A stretch of 64,000 bases of DNA from an uncultured Ruminiclostridium sp. (GTDB lineage Bacteria > Bacillota > Clostridia > Oscillospirales > Ruminococcaceae), in assembly GCA_934490165.1 (NCBI GenBank), contig CAKSTB010000010.1, positions 1-64,000 of the forward strand. Reading direction: 5' to 3'. The notes below the pieces were generated by a model. It had not been told where the DNA came from. It did no database searches and was given only the letters and a program-made list of their open reading frames with translations. The position numbers and the translations under genes are program-made. This document shows, piece after piece, positions 1 to 8,081 of the stretch (positions are counted from its first letter, which is position 1; every line of letters starts with the position of its first letter).

Positions 1-2898
1 AATAGTGATTGACTTGAGCGATGTACAGTCAAGGAATGCTTCATTACCGATATATGTTACACTTGTAGGAATAGTGAATGACTCGAACGATGTACATCTA
101 TTGAATGCGTTAGAACCAATATATGTCACACTTGTAGGGATAGTAACCGTCTTAAGCGATGTACATTTTCTAAATGCATCATCGCCTATATATGTCACGC
201 TGCCGGGAATCGTTATACTCGTCAATTTTTCACAATAGCTGAAAGTACCATCATGTATACTTGTCACGCCGTCCGGTATAGCTATACTAGTCAGATTTTC
301 GCAGCCTCTGAATGCATTGTTGCAGATATGCTTTACAGTATCCGGAACTGTGATTTCACTTATATCACTCTCCCAAGCAAATGCATCTGTTGCTATACCG
401 ATTGTACCATATCTGATATCAGCCTTATTACCGTTAATCTTGTCACTATGAATTTCTACAAGCCAGTTGTCGACATAGACATAACCATTGTCTGCTTGAG
501 ATTCAGTTATATGTGTATTTTGGAAAGCATCTCCGCTTAAATATTCTACGCTGTCTGGAATTTTAATATCAGAAAGAGAAGAATTGTCATAAAATGCATT
601 TTCCCTGATTTCTGTCAAGCCCTCATTCAACTTGACTTCCGCAAGATTAGAACATGCGTAAAAAGCTGCGTAGTCGATCTTTTTTACACTGCCGGGTATA
701 GTTATACTACTGATTGCATCACAACCCCGGAATGCTTCAGCTCCTATTGTTTCAATTCCATTTTCCAAAGTTACTTCACTTAACTGTTTGCAATATTCAA
801 AGGTGCTTCCTTCAATCGTATTTATTGAACCGGGTATGGTTATTTTTCCTATTGAAGAACAAGTAAAAGCGCTGTCATTTATGTATCTGATTGTCGCCGG
901 GAAAACAACCTCATCAATACTGTTAATACCATTTAACGCTTCACACGCGATACCAACTGTTCCGTATTTAAGATATAATTTATTATTCACAATGCACGTA
1001 TTATAATCAGTATCCGAATAATCTTCTTTTTCGTAACCAATCACCCAGTTATCTGCATATTTGATATAATTTTTATCTTGCCGCTTTAACAGCAATGTAT
1101 TACGAAAAGCATCTTTATTGATTTTATTTACTTCGTCAGGAATTTTATAATCGACATCTGTTCTTGCGGGCGGATATGCAATTAACTCGGTTTTATCCTT
1201 GCTGAACAGTACACCGTCTACATCTGTATATTTTTGATTTTCTTCTGACACATATATCCTTTTCAAGTTTTCACATTCATATAAATTATTTGCGCCGATA
1301 CCGCCGTCACCAATATATAATTCTTCGAATTTTGCGTGATAAAAAGCTCCGGAATCAGCAGAGCAATCACTCGGCATAATGTAAGTTTTATCCATTTTCA
1401 TTTCGGGATAGCAAAAAATACTATTGTAGTATATATATACGCCGTCAATCACGCTGACCCGGTATGAAGCATCTTCGTCATATCCATCGATATAATTTGC
1501 TGTGAATTTTTTAAGTGATGGCATAGAACCAAATGATGAAATTGAATCATCACGTGCGGAAACAATACTGTATCCGGTATTTTCACTTATATCAACAACA
1601 ATTTCTTCTAACTGATTGCAATTATCAAAGACATCATATCCAATTATTTTAAGTGATGCGGGAATGTTGATTTTTGTCAATGCAGTGCAGTATGCAAAAG
1701 CCCCTGAACCGAATTCCTCTATGCTATCCGGAAGCGTCACAGATGTGATATTTTCATTTTCATAGAATGCAGGACCATCTATTATTGTTATTTTATTACC
1801 GTTGATCTCAGATGGTACAACTATATCTCCGCCTGCTCCTCTGTATGATACCAAAGAGTAGGTATTATTTCCAAAATAGTCTTGAGTAGGTTCAATGACA
1901 AAATCATATTCCGGGTCACCTTGTTTTGGCACTTTGTCAACATTCTCAACAGATTCAACTCTGAAACCGTAATTAGTTATACTGCCGTCTGTTGTAAGTA
2001 CTATTTTTACTGTATTTCCGGGGATCAGCACAATTGCGCCTGATAATTCATCGCCTGATAAAGTTGTGCATTCTTCCCCTGTTTCATCGTAAATTGTTAC
2101 TGTATCACAGCCTTGTTCTGTATATGAATCTTCAGAAAACGTCACTTTGAGATTACTACAGCTTTCGTCTGTATATGTGTAAGAATAATATGAGTTGTTC
2201 TTATAAGGGTGAGGTGTCTGGAGCTGCTCGACTGAAGAGCAGACAGTTTCAATATAATCGGTTTCATCTTCCCCCGGTTCGGGTACATCACCGCTTGATT
2301 CACCGGGACACGGCTCATCGGGTTCTTCAATTCCACCGCTTGATTCACCGGGTGTCGGCTCATCGGGTTCTTCAATTCCACCGCTTGAATCGCCGGGTGC
2401 AGGATTATCCGGCATATCCTTGGAAGTAAGCTCATTGCCGTCTTTATCGAGCAAAGATATAGACTTGATGCTGATATTGTCGCCCCACCATTGTGATAAT
2501 GCTATCTCGGCGCTTCTCATAACAATATCATCTTCTGTGCAAATCGGCGATGTATCCAATCTTGTAATAGAATTTGTTTCTGTGTTCCAGAAAATATCAT
2601 GTGTTTCTTTTTCACCGCAACCGGTGCACCACTGAAGTTGATCCCAACCACGACTGGTATTAAAAACAAATCCGCCGCCTGCTCCTCTGCTGAGCACCTC
2701 AGCAGATTCATCGGTAAATTTTACAGTAGCACCGTAGACATCGGAAATATCGGTGTCGTTATCCATAAGATCAGACACATTTACACAGTAGTTTCCGTTA
2801 CTATCGGTTCCTATAATATGTGCAAATGCTTCCGGTGCTATTGAGCTTACCGTAATCGCCGCCGCAAGTATACCGGCAACTATTTTCTTGCTCTTCAT
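1..2898 (-). CDS. Secreted BspA-type leucine-rich-repeat protein with CUB-like domain (partial, C-terminus outside window)
   Basis: The frame stays open from the ATG at 2898 to the left edge, so at least 966 residues are visible and the stop lies outside. Residues 1 to about 26 form a signal peptide (MKSKKIVAGILAAAITVSS, ending near AFA). An unrecognised beta-rich domain follows to about 155, then three copies of a linker based on P-E/D-S-S-G-G-I-E-E-P-D-E-P. Residues about 219-316 resemble a CUB domain (ends YGFRVESVE). From about 349 onward there are LRR_5/BspA repeats of the type LTSITIPGSVTYIGDDAF, most regular at the left edge. An AGGAG-like site (GGAGAG, 2905-2910) fixes the start. BspA-type proteins are surface or secreted adhesion or binding proteins; the ligand cannot be told. 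GC content is lower than in the housekeeping genes. Confidence 0.9.
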   Translation of the reverse strand, partial: MKSKKIVAGILAAAITVSSIAPEAFAHIIGTDSNGNYCVNVSDLMDNDTDISDVYGATVKFTDESAEVLSRGAGGGFVFNTSRGWDQLQWCTGCGEKETHDIFWNTETNSITRLDTSPICTEDDIVMRSAEIALSQWWGDNISIKSISLLDKDGNELTSKDMPDNPAPGDSSGGIEEPDEPTPGESSGGIEEPDEPCPGESSGDVPEPGEDETDYIETVCSSVEQLQTPHPYKNNSYYSYTYTDESCSNLKVTFSEDSYTEQGCDTVTIYDETGEECTTLSGDELSGAIVLIPGNTVKIVLTTDGSITNYGFRVESVENVDKVPKQGDPEYDFVIEPTQDYFGNNTYSLVSYRGAGGDIVVPSEINGNKITIIDGPAFYENENITSVTLPDSIEEFGSGAFAYCTALTKINIPASLKIIGYDVFDNCNQLEEIVVDISENTGYSIVSARDDSISSFGSMPSLKKFTANYIDGYDEDASYRVSVIDGVYIYYNSIFCYPEMKMDKTYIMPSDCSADSGAFYHAKFEELYIGDGGIGANNLYECENLKRIYVSEENQKYTDVDGVLFSKDKTELIAYPPARTDVDYKIPDEVNKINKDAFRNTLLLKRQDKNYIKYADNWVIGYEKEDYSDTDYNTCIVNNKLYLKYGTVGIACEALNGINSIDEVVFPATIRYINDSAFTCSSIGKITIPGSINTIEGSTFEYCKQLSEVTLENGIETIGAEAFRGCDAISSITIPGSVKKIDYAAFYACSNLAEVKLNEGLTEIRENAFYDNSSLSDIKIPDSVEYLSGDAFQNTHITESQADNGYVYVDNWLVEIHSDKINGNKADIRYGTIGIATDAFAWESDISEITVPDTVKHICNNAFRGCENLTSIAIPDGVTSIHDGTFSYCEKLTSITIPGSVTYIGDDAFRKCTSLKTVTIPTSVTYIGSNAFNRCTSFESFTIPTSVTYIGNEAFLDCTSLKSITI

Positions 2899-2952
2899 AA
2901 TTTACTCTCCTATCATTAAATTTCTTGTGATATTTCACAAACGTACAGTAAA

Positions 2953-2981
2953 ATAGTACCACTATTATTCGATCACGTCAA
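2953..2981 (-). promoter_or_regulatory. Sigma-A-type promoter of the LRR gene
   Basis: On the minus strand TTGACG (2976-2981), a 17-bp spacer and TACTAT (2953-2958) precede the LRR gene by about 55 bp. A palindrome with arms TTGTGA/TCACAA around a 4-bp centre lies at 2925-2940, just inside the predicted transcript, and could be an operator. Confidence 0.65.
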
Positions 2982-3242
2982 CCCTCATTGCAAAATTAGC
3001 ACTTTTTTTGCAAAAATAACATTAAAATCACCGAAAAAAGTACTTGACAAATAAATTTCATTTGTTCCGTCAACGCAAAATACAAATTTTTCCTATCGCA
3101 AGAAAACTGTTGCCATATGTAATAGTTATTGCACTACTTAATATGACCTAAATTATACACAATTTTACTTAACAGCATTGTCAATATGTAATCGCTTTAC
3201 ACCACCTCTTTTTTACATTTTTCGCCTTATAAACAAAGCAAA
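2982..3242. other. AT-rich intergenic region, no gene seen
   Basis: This is the core of a 523-bp gap between the LRR gene start (2898) and the tspO-like stop (3320). It is AT-rich in both strands with stops in all frames. The only recognisable sites in the gap are the LRR promoter at one end and the inverted repeat at 3243-3269 at the other. Confidence 0.6.
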
Positions 3243-3269
3243 TGTACCACTGTACATACAAGTGGTACA
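3243..3269 (-). terminator. Inverted repeat downstream of tspO-like gene
   Basis: Perfect 9-bp arms TGTACCACT (3243-3251) and AGTGGTACA (3261-3269) are followed on the minus strand by the T-rich stretch TTTGCTTTGTTTAT. It fits a factor-independent terminator for the tspO-like gene that ends at 3320. Confidence 0.5.
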
Positions 3270-3319
3270 CATACTATAATTCTGTTTTTATTTTGATTGC
3301 GGCGTTCTGTAAACCACTG

Positions 3320-3796
3320 TCAGTTTACAAAAATAGTAGCGATATTAAGATACGTTGCAAACGCTACCCACAGAAAATACGGTATATTTATATTCCCTGC
3401 GATATGCTTCACTTTGCCGAAACCGAGTATCATAATTCCGATCAGAATGAGCAGCAGAGCTATATCCGCCGCCGCGAGCCACAGCAGTTCAAACCGCACA
3501 AATATTATGCTCCACAAGAAATTCACTATCAGCTGTGCCCAGTAAACCGTCAGAAGTTTACGCTTCACACTCACCGCCGCGTCGCTGTAATGAATAATGT
3601 GCGCCGATATACCCATCACCGCATACAGCATTATCCACACTACCGGGAACACCCACGCAGGCGGCTGTAACGGCGGCTGATCGTACTTCTCGAAAAACTC
3701 CGTGAAGCTCCCCGCAAGCAGCCCCGACGACATTCCGATAACCTCCGCCGACAGTATATACAGTATAAGATCAAGCCATTTGTTATGACGTTTCAC
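3320..3796 (-). CDS. TspO/MBR family tryptophan-rich membrane protein
   Basis: The protein is an integral membrane protein of the TspO/MBR (translocator protein) family, which binds tetrapyrroles; its cellular role in Clostridia is not established. Seen here: the family signature PPLQPPAWVFPVVWIMLY, the QLIVNFLWSIIFVR helix and the terminal PYFLWVAFATYLN, with five likely membrane segments. I chose the GTG at 3796 because GAAAGGG lies 6 nt upstream and it gives 158 residues, the usual family length. An in-frame ATG at 3835 and another start at 3883 have no ribosome site. The gene stands alone, divergent from the DUF2461 gene. Confidence 0.88.
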   Translation of the reverse strand: MKRHNKWLDLILYILSAEVIGMSSGLLAGSFTEFFEKYDQPPLQPPAWVFPVVWIMLYAVMGISAHIIHYSDAAVSVKRKLLTVYWAQLIVNFLWSIIFVRFELLWLAAADIALLLILIGIMILGFGKVKHIAGNINIPYFLWVAFATYLNIATIFVN

Positions 3797-3877
3797 ACTA
3801 TCACCCTTTCGCTTTATAGAGCCGTTTTCTGGCATTTCATATAATATTGTATGCACATATTGTCCGTTTATTCCCAC

Positions 3878-3906
3878 TTGCATTTTGCCTCGGAACAGTG
3901 TAAAAT
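3878..3906 (+). promoter_or_regulatory. Promoter of DUF2461 gene
   Basis: TTGCAT (3878-3883), a 17-bp spacer and TAAAAT (3901-3906) lie 32 bp upstream of the ATG at 3939. Confidence 0.55.
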
Positions 3907-3938
3907 ATACGTTGAAACATCACGAAAGGACGATAAAA

Positions 3939-4598
3939 ATGTTTGACGGATTTACAAAAAATGCCGTAGACTTCCTGTGGGGGATACGGCTCAACAATAA
4001 TAAACCATGGTATGAACAGCACAAAGAAGAATACAGGCAGTACCTTGCCGCTCCCATGAAAGCGCTCTGCGAAGAGCTTTTCTGCGATTTTTACGGCGAA
4101 ATCGGCTACGACACGGTAAGCTCCGTGTCAAGGATCGTAAAGGACGCGCGCTTCCCCCACGCCTACCCTTACCGTGACAATTATTGGTTTACGTTCAAGG
4201 AAACGCGGCAGGACTGGTGGATAGCACCGGCTTTCTACTTTGAGCTTTCATGCGAGGGCTGGGGCTACGGAATGGGTATGTGGAGCGCCTCCGCAGGCGC
4301 TATGCAAAAGCTCAGGAACGCCATAGATGCCGACCCCGACAAGTTCTCAAAGCTAGTCAGAGCCTACAACAAGCAGAACATCTTTACGCTTGAGGGCGAC
4401 TTCTACAAGCGCAAAAAGGGCGAGGTTTCTCCCCTGCTTGACGGCTGGTACAACCGCAAATCCATCAGCTGTTCGACAAGCTTCACATACGAGGACGAAA
4501 CCGTCTTCACCCCTGATTTAAAGCCGCTTATCCTCGATGGCTTCCGTTCTCTTTACCCTATCTGCCGCTTTATCCACACCGCCGTCAATGCCGATTGA
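3939..4598 (+). CDS. DUF2461 family protein
   Basis: This 219-residue soluble protein matches the DUF2461/TIGR02453 family of unknown function; the N-terminus reads MFDGFTKNAVDFLWGIRLNN followed by the characteristic KPWYEQHKEEYRQYL. Arg- and Trp-rich conserved patches (RIVKDARFPHAYPYRDNYWF) are present. The ATG at 3939 is preferred over an upstream in-frame ATG at 3885 because AAAGGA (3925-3930) sits 8 nt before it and the upstream one lies within the promoter. It is a single-gene unit ended by the hairpin at 4607-4635. Confidence 0.85.
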   Translation: MFDGFTKNAVDFLWGIRLNNNKPWYEQHKEEYRQYLAAPMKALCEELFCDFYGEIGYDTVSSVSRIVKDARFPHAYPYRDNYWFTFKETRQDWWIAPAFYFELSCEGWGYGMGMWSASAGAMQKLRNAIDADPDKFSKLVRAYNKQNIFTLEGDFYKRKKGEVSPLLDGWYNRKSISCSTSFTYEDETVFTPDLKPLILDGFRSLYPICRFIHTAVNAD

Positions 4599-4606
4599 CA
4601 GCAATT

Positions 4607-4635
4607 CAGCCCGAGCACTTTTAATGCCCGGGCTG
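4607..4635. terminator. Bidirectional terminator between converging genes
   Basis: Arms CAGCCCGAGCA and TGCCCGGGCTG (one mismatch) enclose a 7-nt loop and are followed by TTATTAT. It lies between the DUF2461 gene and the converging DinB-like gene and can serve both. Confidence 0.75.
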
Positions 4636-4638
4636 TTA

Positions 4639-5301
4639 TTATATCTCAATTCCTATTTTCTTTGCTATCCTCATCATAGCTTCGATGTGCATTATAAGAT
4701 GCCTTGTAAACGGCATTCTGATTATCCCCGCAACGTCCTTGCCGCACCAGTAGTCGATAAGCCATACCGCGCTTTCGTCCTCGCTGACACACTTTGAAGC
4801 GATAACGCGCCGCCTGTCCTCATCGTCAAATCTGCGCTTGGTATCGTCAAAGCTCAAATCCCGCAAAAGCTCATCGGTGCTTGTCCTGACATTGCCCGCA
4901 TACCGCAGTAATCCCGCAATATTCAGCCCTTTCGAGAATGTAATTATCTCGTCCCCGACAAGCTCATTTCCGGTAGTGATTATGGGTGAGCCGGTTTCTC
5001 TCAAATGATTATCCTGGAACAAGACCTGCGTATCATCTGCCGTCAGCGTATGCGCCGTGATATCCTCGATCCGCGCCATATGCCATATCGAATATGCAAT
5101 TGTCTTGCAGTGATACCCCTTTGCATTCGGGTACGGCATAAGGCTGTATTGCTCGTCACAAAGCCTTTCGCACAGCTCCTTTACCGCGTTTGAAAGCATA
5201 TTTCTGAGCTTCAGACACATTTCAATCCCGTCCGAAAATGTATCCTTTTTGCGCAGTAGCACCTGCATTTCCTTGTTGATCTCAGACCATTCTTTATTCA
5301 T
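4639..5301 (-). CDS. DinB-like (DinB_2 superfamily) protein
   Basis: The 220-residue protein looks like a DinB/YfiT-type four-helix-bundle protein, a superfamily of metal-dependent thiol transferases and damage-inducible proteins. Visible are the first-helix pattern IAYSIWHMARIEDITAHTL and a C-terminal HLIMHIEAMMRIAKKIG, which could supply the metal-binding histidines. The ATG at 5301 has AGGTGG just upstream; the frame stays open further upstream to 5427 but that part reads through the GC-rich repeat and is not coding. The substrate is unknown and the family call is from pattern only. Confidence 0.7.
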   Translation of the reverse strand: MNKEWSEINKEMQVLLRKKDTFSDGIEMCLKLRNMLSNAVKELCERLCDEQYSLMPYPNAKGYHCKTIAYSIWHMARIEDITAHTLTADDTQVLFQDNHLRETGSPIITTGNELVGDEIITFSKGLNIAGLLRYAGNVRTSTDELLRDLSFDDTKRRFDDEDRRRVIASKCVSEDESAVWLIDYWCGKDVAGIIRMPFTRHLIMHIEAMMRIAKKIGIEI

Positions 5302-5318
5302 ATTTCCACCTGCAAAAT

Positions 5319-5342
5319 TGCCCCCGAAGCGCTTCGGGGGCA
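5319..5342. repeat. 24-bp perfect palindrome, copy 1
   Basis: Arm TGCCCCCGAAGC is followed directly by its exact complement. An identical palindrome lies at 5518-5541, so the pair brackets the non-coding stretch between the DinB-like and GH130 genes. Confidence 0.85.
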
Positions 5343-5384
5343 TACAGACTGTCGATAAACCTACATAATTTTTAAAAATGGGGT

Positions 5385-5452
5385 TTGGGGCGTAGCCCCA
5401 AGCGGGGTGAGGGCGGCAGCCCCACATCCAGCCCCTTCCCGAGGGGAAGGGG
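5385..5452. repeat. GC-rich hairpins between the two palindromes
   Basis: Two further hairpins are visible: TTGGGG/CCCCAA around CGTAG (5385-5401) and CCCCTTCCC/GGGAAGGGG around GAG (5432-5452). The stretch has a strong G bias on the plus strand (GGGGTTTGGGG type) that is unlike the neighbouring genes. No coding potential was recognised. Confidence 0.7.
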
Positions 5453-5517
5453 TTTGGGGTTAGGGTTTGAGAATAAGCTACATTTCTTAAAAAAACAGAC
5501 TTTTTCTACAACCTGAT

Positions 5518-5541
5518 TGCCCCCGAAGCGCTTCGGGGGCA
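5518..5541. repeat. 24-bp perfect palindrome, copy 2
   Basis: This is identical to the palindrome at 5319-5342. It lies 6 bp beyond the stop of the GH130 gene, so this copy could act as its terminator on the minus strand. Confidence 0.85.
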
Positions 5542-5547
5542 TAATAA

Positions 5548-6723
5548 TTACTTGTTCATTATTTCAAGATTTTTGCTGATAAGCTCGCATCTCTGCTTTA
5601 CGCAGTCAACCGAGCGGAGCGGATCGGTAGGAGTGTTGAATGTGTAATCCATCAGCTTGTCTATAGTAGTAGCCGCAACGTGCAGTCTTGTATCGGAAGA
5701 TGCATAGTAGATGTAAACATCGTTGTTTTCAGTGACAACAGCGCCGTTTGTGAAGCATACGTTCGATACGTCGCCCACACGCTCGCCCTTATGAGGAGCT
5801 ATGAACAGACCCGAGGGAGAAGCAATAAGCTTTGACGGATCGTTAAGGTCTGTAGCGAATACATAGATTACATATCTCAGTCCTGCCGCAGTGTTACGAA
5901 CGCCGTGCGCAATGTGAATCCAGCCCTTTGGTGTCTTTATCGGAACAGCGCCCGCGCCGTTCTTGACCTCTGTGATCGTGTGGTACTGTCTTGGTGAGAT
6001 TACAACCTCTTCGGTGCAGATAACAGGATCATTGATATCCTCGCACAGACCGAAGCATACACCGCCGCCCGAGCCGGTCTGGATGAAGTCGTCCTGAGGA
6101 CGTGTATAGAATGCATATTTGCCGTCAACAAATTCGGGGTGGAGAACAACGTTTCTCTGCTGAGGTGACTTTGACTTCAGGTTGGGTAAGCGCTCCCATG
6201 TCTTTAAGTCCTTTGTGCGGACGATACCTGCCTGAGCTACAGCGGCGGAAAGGTCATTGCTGTCCTTGTCCTTGCTCTCCGAGCAGAATACACCGTAGAT
6301 CCAGCCGTCCTCATGCTGAGTAAGACGCATATCGTATACATTTGTCTCTTCCTTTTCCGTATCGGGGAGCTGAACAGGATAATCGTGGAAACGGAAGCCC
6401 TCTGTAGGCTTGTCGCTCTCCGCAACTGCGAAGAATGACTTTCTGTCATTACCCTCAACTCTTGCAACAAGATAATACTTGCCGTTGAGATAAAGCGCGC
6501 CCGAGTTCAGTACAGCGTTTATGCCAAGACGCTCCATAAAATAAGGGTTTGTCTTGGGGTTCATATCGTACTTCCAGAAGTAAGGAGCATGGTCAGCCGT
6601 CAGAACGGGGTTTACATATCTGTCGTATATGCCGTTATAGCAGTCAGCAACGGCGTTCTTTCTGTTGATAAGACGCTCATAGTCGTCTATCACTCTCTTC
6701 TTGTTTTCTTCAAATAAGCTCAT
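5548..6723 (-). CDS. GH130 4-O-beta-D-mannosyl-D-glucose phosphorylase
   Basis: The protein probably splits beta-1,4-mannosyl-glucose with phosphate to mannose-1-phosphate and glucose in the cytoplasm, the last step of intracellular mannan oligosaccharide use. At 391 residues with no signal peptide it has the length and sequence style of GH130 subfamily 1 enzymes (the Ruminococcus albus RaMP1/Bacteroides MGP type). The catalytic Asp is seen as D131 in NVYDMRL, with the phosphate-site Arg region ARVEGNDRKS near residue 88. It has its own promoter and stands apart from the mannanase at 59945. A mannobiose epimerase gene is not in the window. A related mannooligosaccharide phosphorylase activity cannot be excluded. 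Confidence 0.9.
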   Translation of the reverse strand: MSLFEENKKRVIDDYERLINRKNAVADCYNGIYDRYVNPVLTADHAPYFWKYDMNPKTNPYFMERLGINAVLNSGALYLNGKYYLVARVEGNDRKSFFAVAESDKPTEGFRFHDYPVQLPDTEKEETNVYDMRLTQHEDGWIYGVFCSESKDKDSNDLSAAVAQAGIVRTKDLKTWERLPNLKSKSPQQRNVVLHPEFVDGKYAFYTRPQDDFIQTGSGGGVCFGLCEDINDPVICTEEVVISPRQYHTITEVKNGAGAVPIKTPKGWIHIAHGVRNTAAGLRYVIYVFATDLNDPSKLIASPSGLFIAPHKGERVGDVSNVCFTNGAVVTENNDVYIYYASSDTRLHVAATTIDKLMDYTFNTPTDPLRSVDCVKQRCELISKNLEIMNK

Positions 6724-6759
6724 TTATTAAGTACTTTTCCTTTCGGTTTAATTGGGTTA

Positions 6760-6774
6760 GCTATCGGAAATAGC
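6760..6774 (-). promoter_or_regulatory. Candidate operator at GH130 transcription start
   Basis: Inverted repeat GCTAT (6760-6764) / ATAGC (6770-6774) lies about 10 bp downstream of the -10 box of the GH130 promoter, where a repressor would block initiation. The regulator is unknown. Confidence 0.35.
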
Positions 6775-6784
6775 CGCTTTTTAG

Positions 6785-6813
6785 ATTATACAACAGTTAA
6801 GCGGAAAATGCAA
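6785..6813 (-). promoter_or_regulatory. Promoter of GH130 gene
   Basis: On the minus strand TTGCAT (6808-6813), a 17-bp spacer and a perfect TATAAT (6785-6790) lie about 60 bp upstream of the GH130 start codon. Confidence 0.75.
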
Positions 6814-6858
6814 TACTTTTTCTTAAATTTACTTAAAGAAATTTCGAATTTAGGTAAA

Positions 6859-7458
6859 TTACGATTTTTCGGCTTTTTCGGACTCTTCGGACACTGCCGC
6901 ATAGGTATAATCCGAAATATTCGTCCTGAATATCGTGACATAGATCCCTGCGCCGCACACAATACAGAACAGAATGTTTACGAACATCGCGATTTTTGCC
7001 GCAGTATCACTGTAGGTCAGCGCCGAGCTCAACTGCATTACAGTTATCAGCAGGTTGATAACCTCGGCAAGTATAAATGAAACAGCCGCCGCAGGTCTTG
7101 CGCCTTTCTTCTTTACGGCACAGACATTAGTCGCTATCGCCATACCGATATTTATGCACAGAATGATGAAGATTATCATCGTTGTGATAAACATTATCGC
7201 AGACTCAGGCAATGCAAAATCATCTACCTTTTTGGGGTCGGTTATAAAGAATATCGAGCGCAGAAGATCGCGCAGATACAGCGGATACAAAGCCGCAGTA
7301 ACAACTGCATTCGCGTACAGTGCAACAACGCTTGCTATCATAAACAGCTTGCCTTTATGCAGTTCTTTCTGCTGACGCTCGAAAAACTCCTGCTGCAGCT
7401 TTTCCTTTTCTTCTTTTGTGAGCGTTCCGTCCGAAATGATCGTATCCTGATTTATCAC
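6859..7458 (-). CDS. Membrane protein of unknown function
   Basis: I do not recognise the family. The 199-residue product has a charged N-terminal helix (about residues 15-35, rich in K/E/Q) followed by four hydrophobic segments (about 40-60, 88-110, 122-142 and 155-175) and a charged tail ending EESEKAEKS. It starts 35 bp after mscL on the same strand and is probably co-transcribed with rnr-mscL. Confidence 0.6.
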   Translation of the reverse strand: MINQDTIISDGTLTKEEKEKLQQEFFERQQKELHKGKLFMIASVVALYANAVVTAALYPLYLRDLLRSIFFITDPKKVDDFALPESAIMFITTMIIFIILCINIGMAIATNVCAVKKKGARPAAAVSFILAEVINLLITVMQLSSALTYSDTAAKIAMFVNILFCIVCGAGIYVTIFRTNISDYTYAAVSEESEKAEKS

Positions 7459-7493
7459 TTTGCCCTCCGATGATCTGCGTTAATTCTATGTAC

Positions 7494-8051
7494 TTACTTT
7501 GTGAGTGCTTCGGGTTCTTTTTCTTCTTCGCTTTCAGCCTTTACAGCGGCTTCGCCTTTAAGTAGGTCGCGTATCTCGGTGAGCAGTTCTATCTGCGGAT
7601 CGGGAGCGGGCTCTTCTTCCGGCTCTTCTTCTTTCTTTCTTTTGAATGCGCCGAGCACCTTTATCAGAATGAATACCGACAGCGCAATAAGCAGGAAGCT
7701 GATAACGGAATTGATAAATGCGCCGTAACCTATAGCAACCTCAGGCTCGATTATCTCTCCGCCCTCTTTTACAGCCGCCTTGAGCACTATCTTAAGGTCT
7801 GAGAAGTCGATCTGTCCGGTGATCATACCGAGTGCCGGCATAAGTATGTTGTTTACAAGCGAAGTTACGATTGCGGTGAAAGCTGCACCGACGATCATAC
7901 CTACTGCCATATCCATAACGTTGCCCTTGGATATGAAGTCCTTGAACTCGCTTACGAACTTGATCTTTCCTACCTTTTCAACACCCTGACCTACCGCCTT
8001 GAATGCCTTTACGTCACGCAGATCCTTGTGTTCCTTCTTTTCGTTTGCCAT
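7494..8051 (-). CDS. mscL: Large-conductance mechanosensitive channel MscL
   Basis: MscL forms the pentameric inner-membrane pore that opens under hypo-osmotic shock. The signature FISKGNVMDMAVGMIVGAAF (about residues 38-57) marks TM1, and FINSVISFLLIALSVFILIK marks TM2, followed by a cytoplasmic amphipathic helix PQIELLTEIRDLL. It is longer than usual (185 residues against about 130-150) because of a 37-residue charged N-terminal extension and a long Glu/Pro-rich linker before the last helix. GGAGAAG precedes the ATG. It starts 30 bp after rnr on the same strand. Confidence 0.95.
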   Translation of the reverse strand: MANEKKEHKDLRDVKAFKAVGQGVEKVGKIKFVSEFKDFISKGNVMDMAVGMIVGAAFTAIVTSLVNNILMPALGMITGQIDFSDLKIVLKAAVKEGGEIIEPEVAIGYGAFINSVISFLLIALSVFILIKVLGAFKRKKEEEPEEEPAPDPQIELLTEIRDLLKGEAAVKAESEEEKEPEALTK

Positions 8052-8081
8052 TTTAATTCTTCTCCTCTCGATTTTTACTTA

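Noticed and set aside
5..238. Plus-strand frame with repeated YVTLVGIV units
   Set aside because: It is the antisense shadow of the BspA repeats of the minus-strand LRR gene, whose frame is open across the whole region.
3044..3049. TTGACA on the plus strand
   Set aside because: No -10 box at a fitting distance and no plus-strand gene downstream before 3939.
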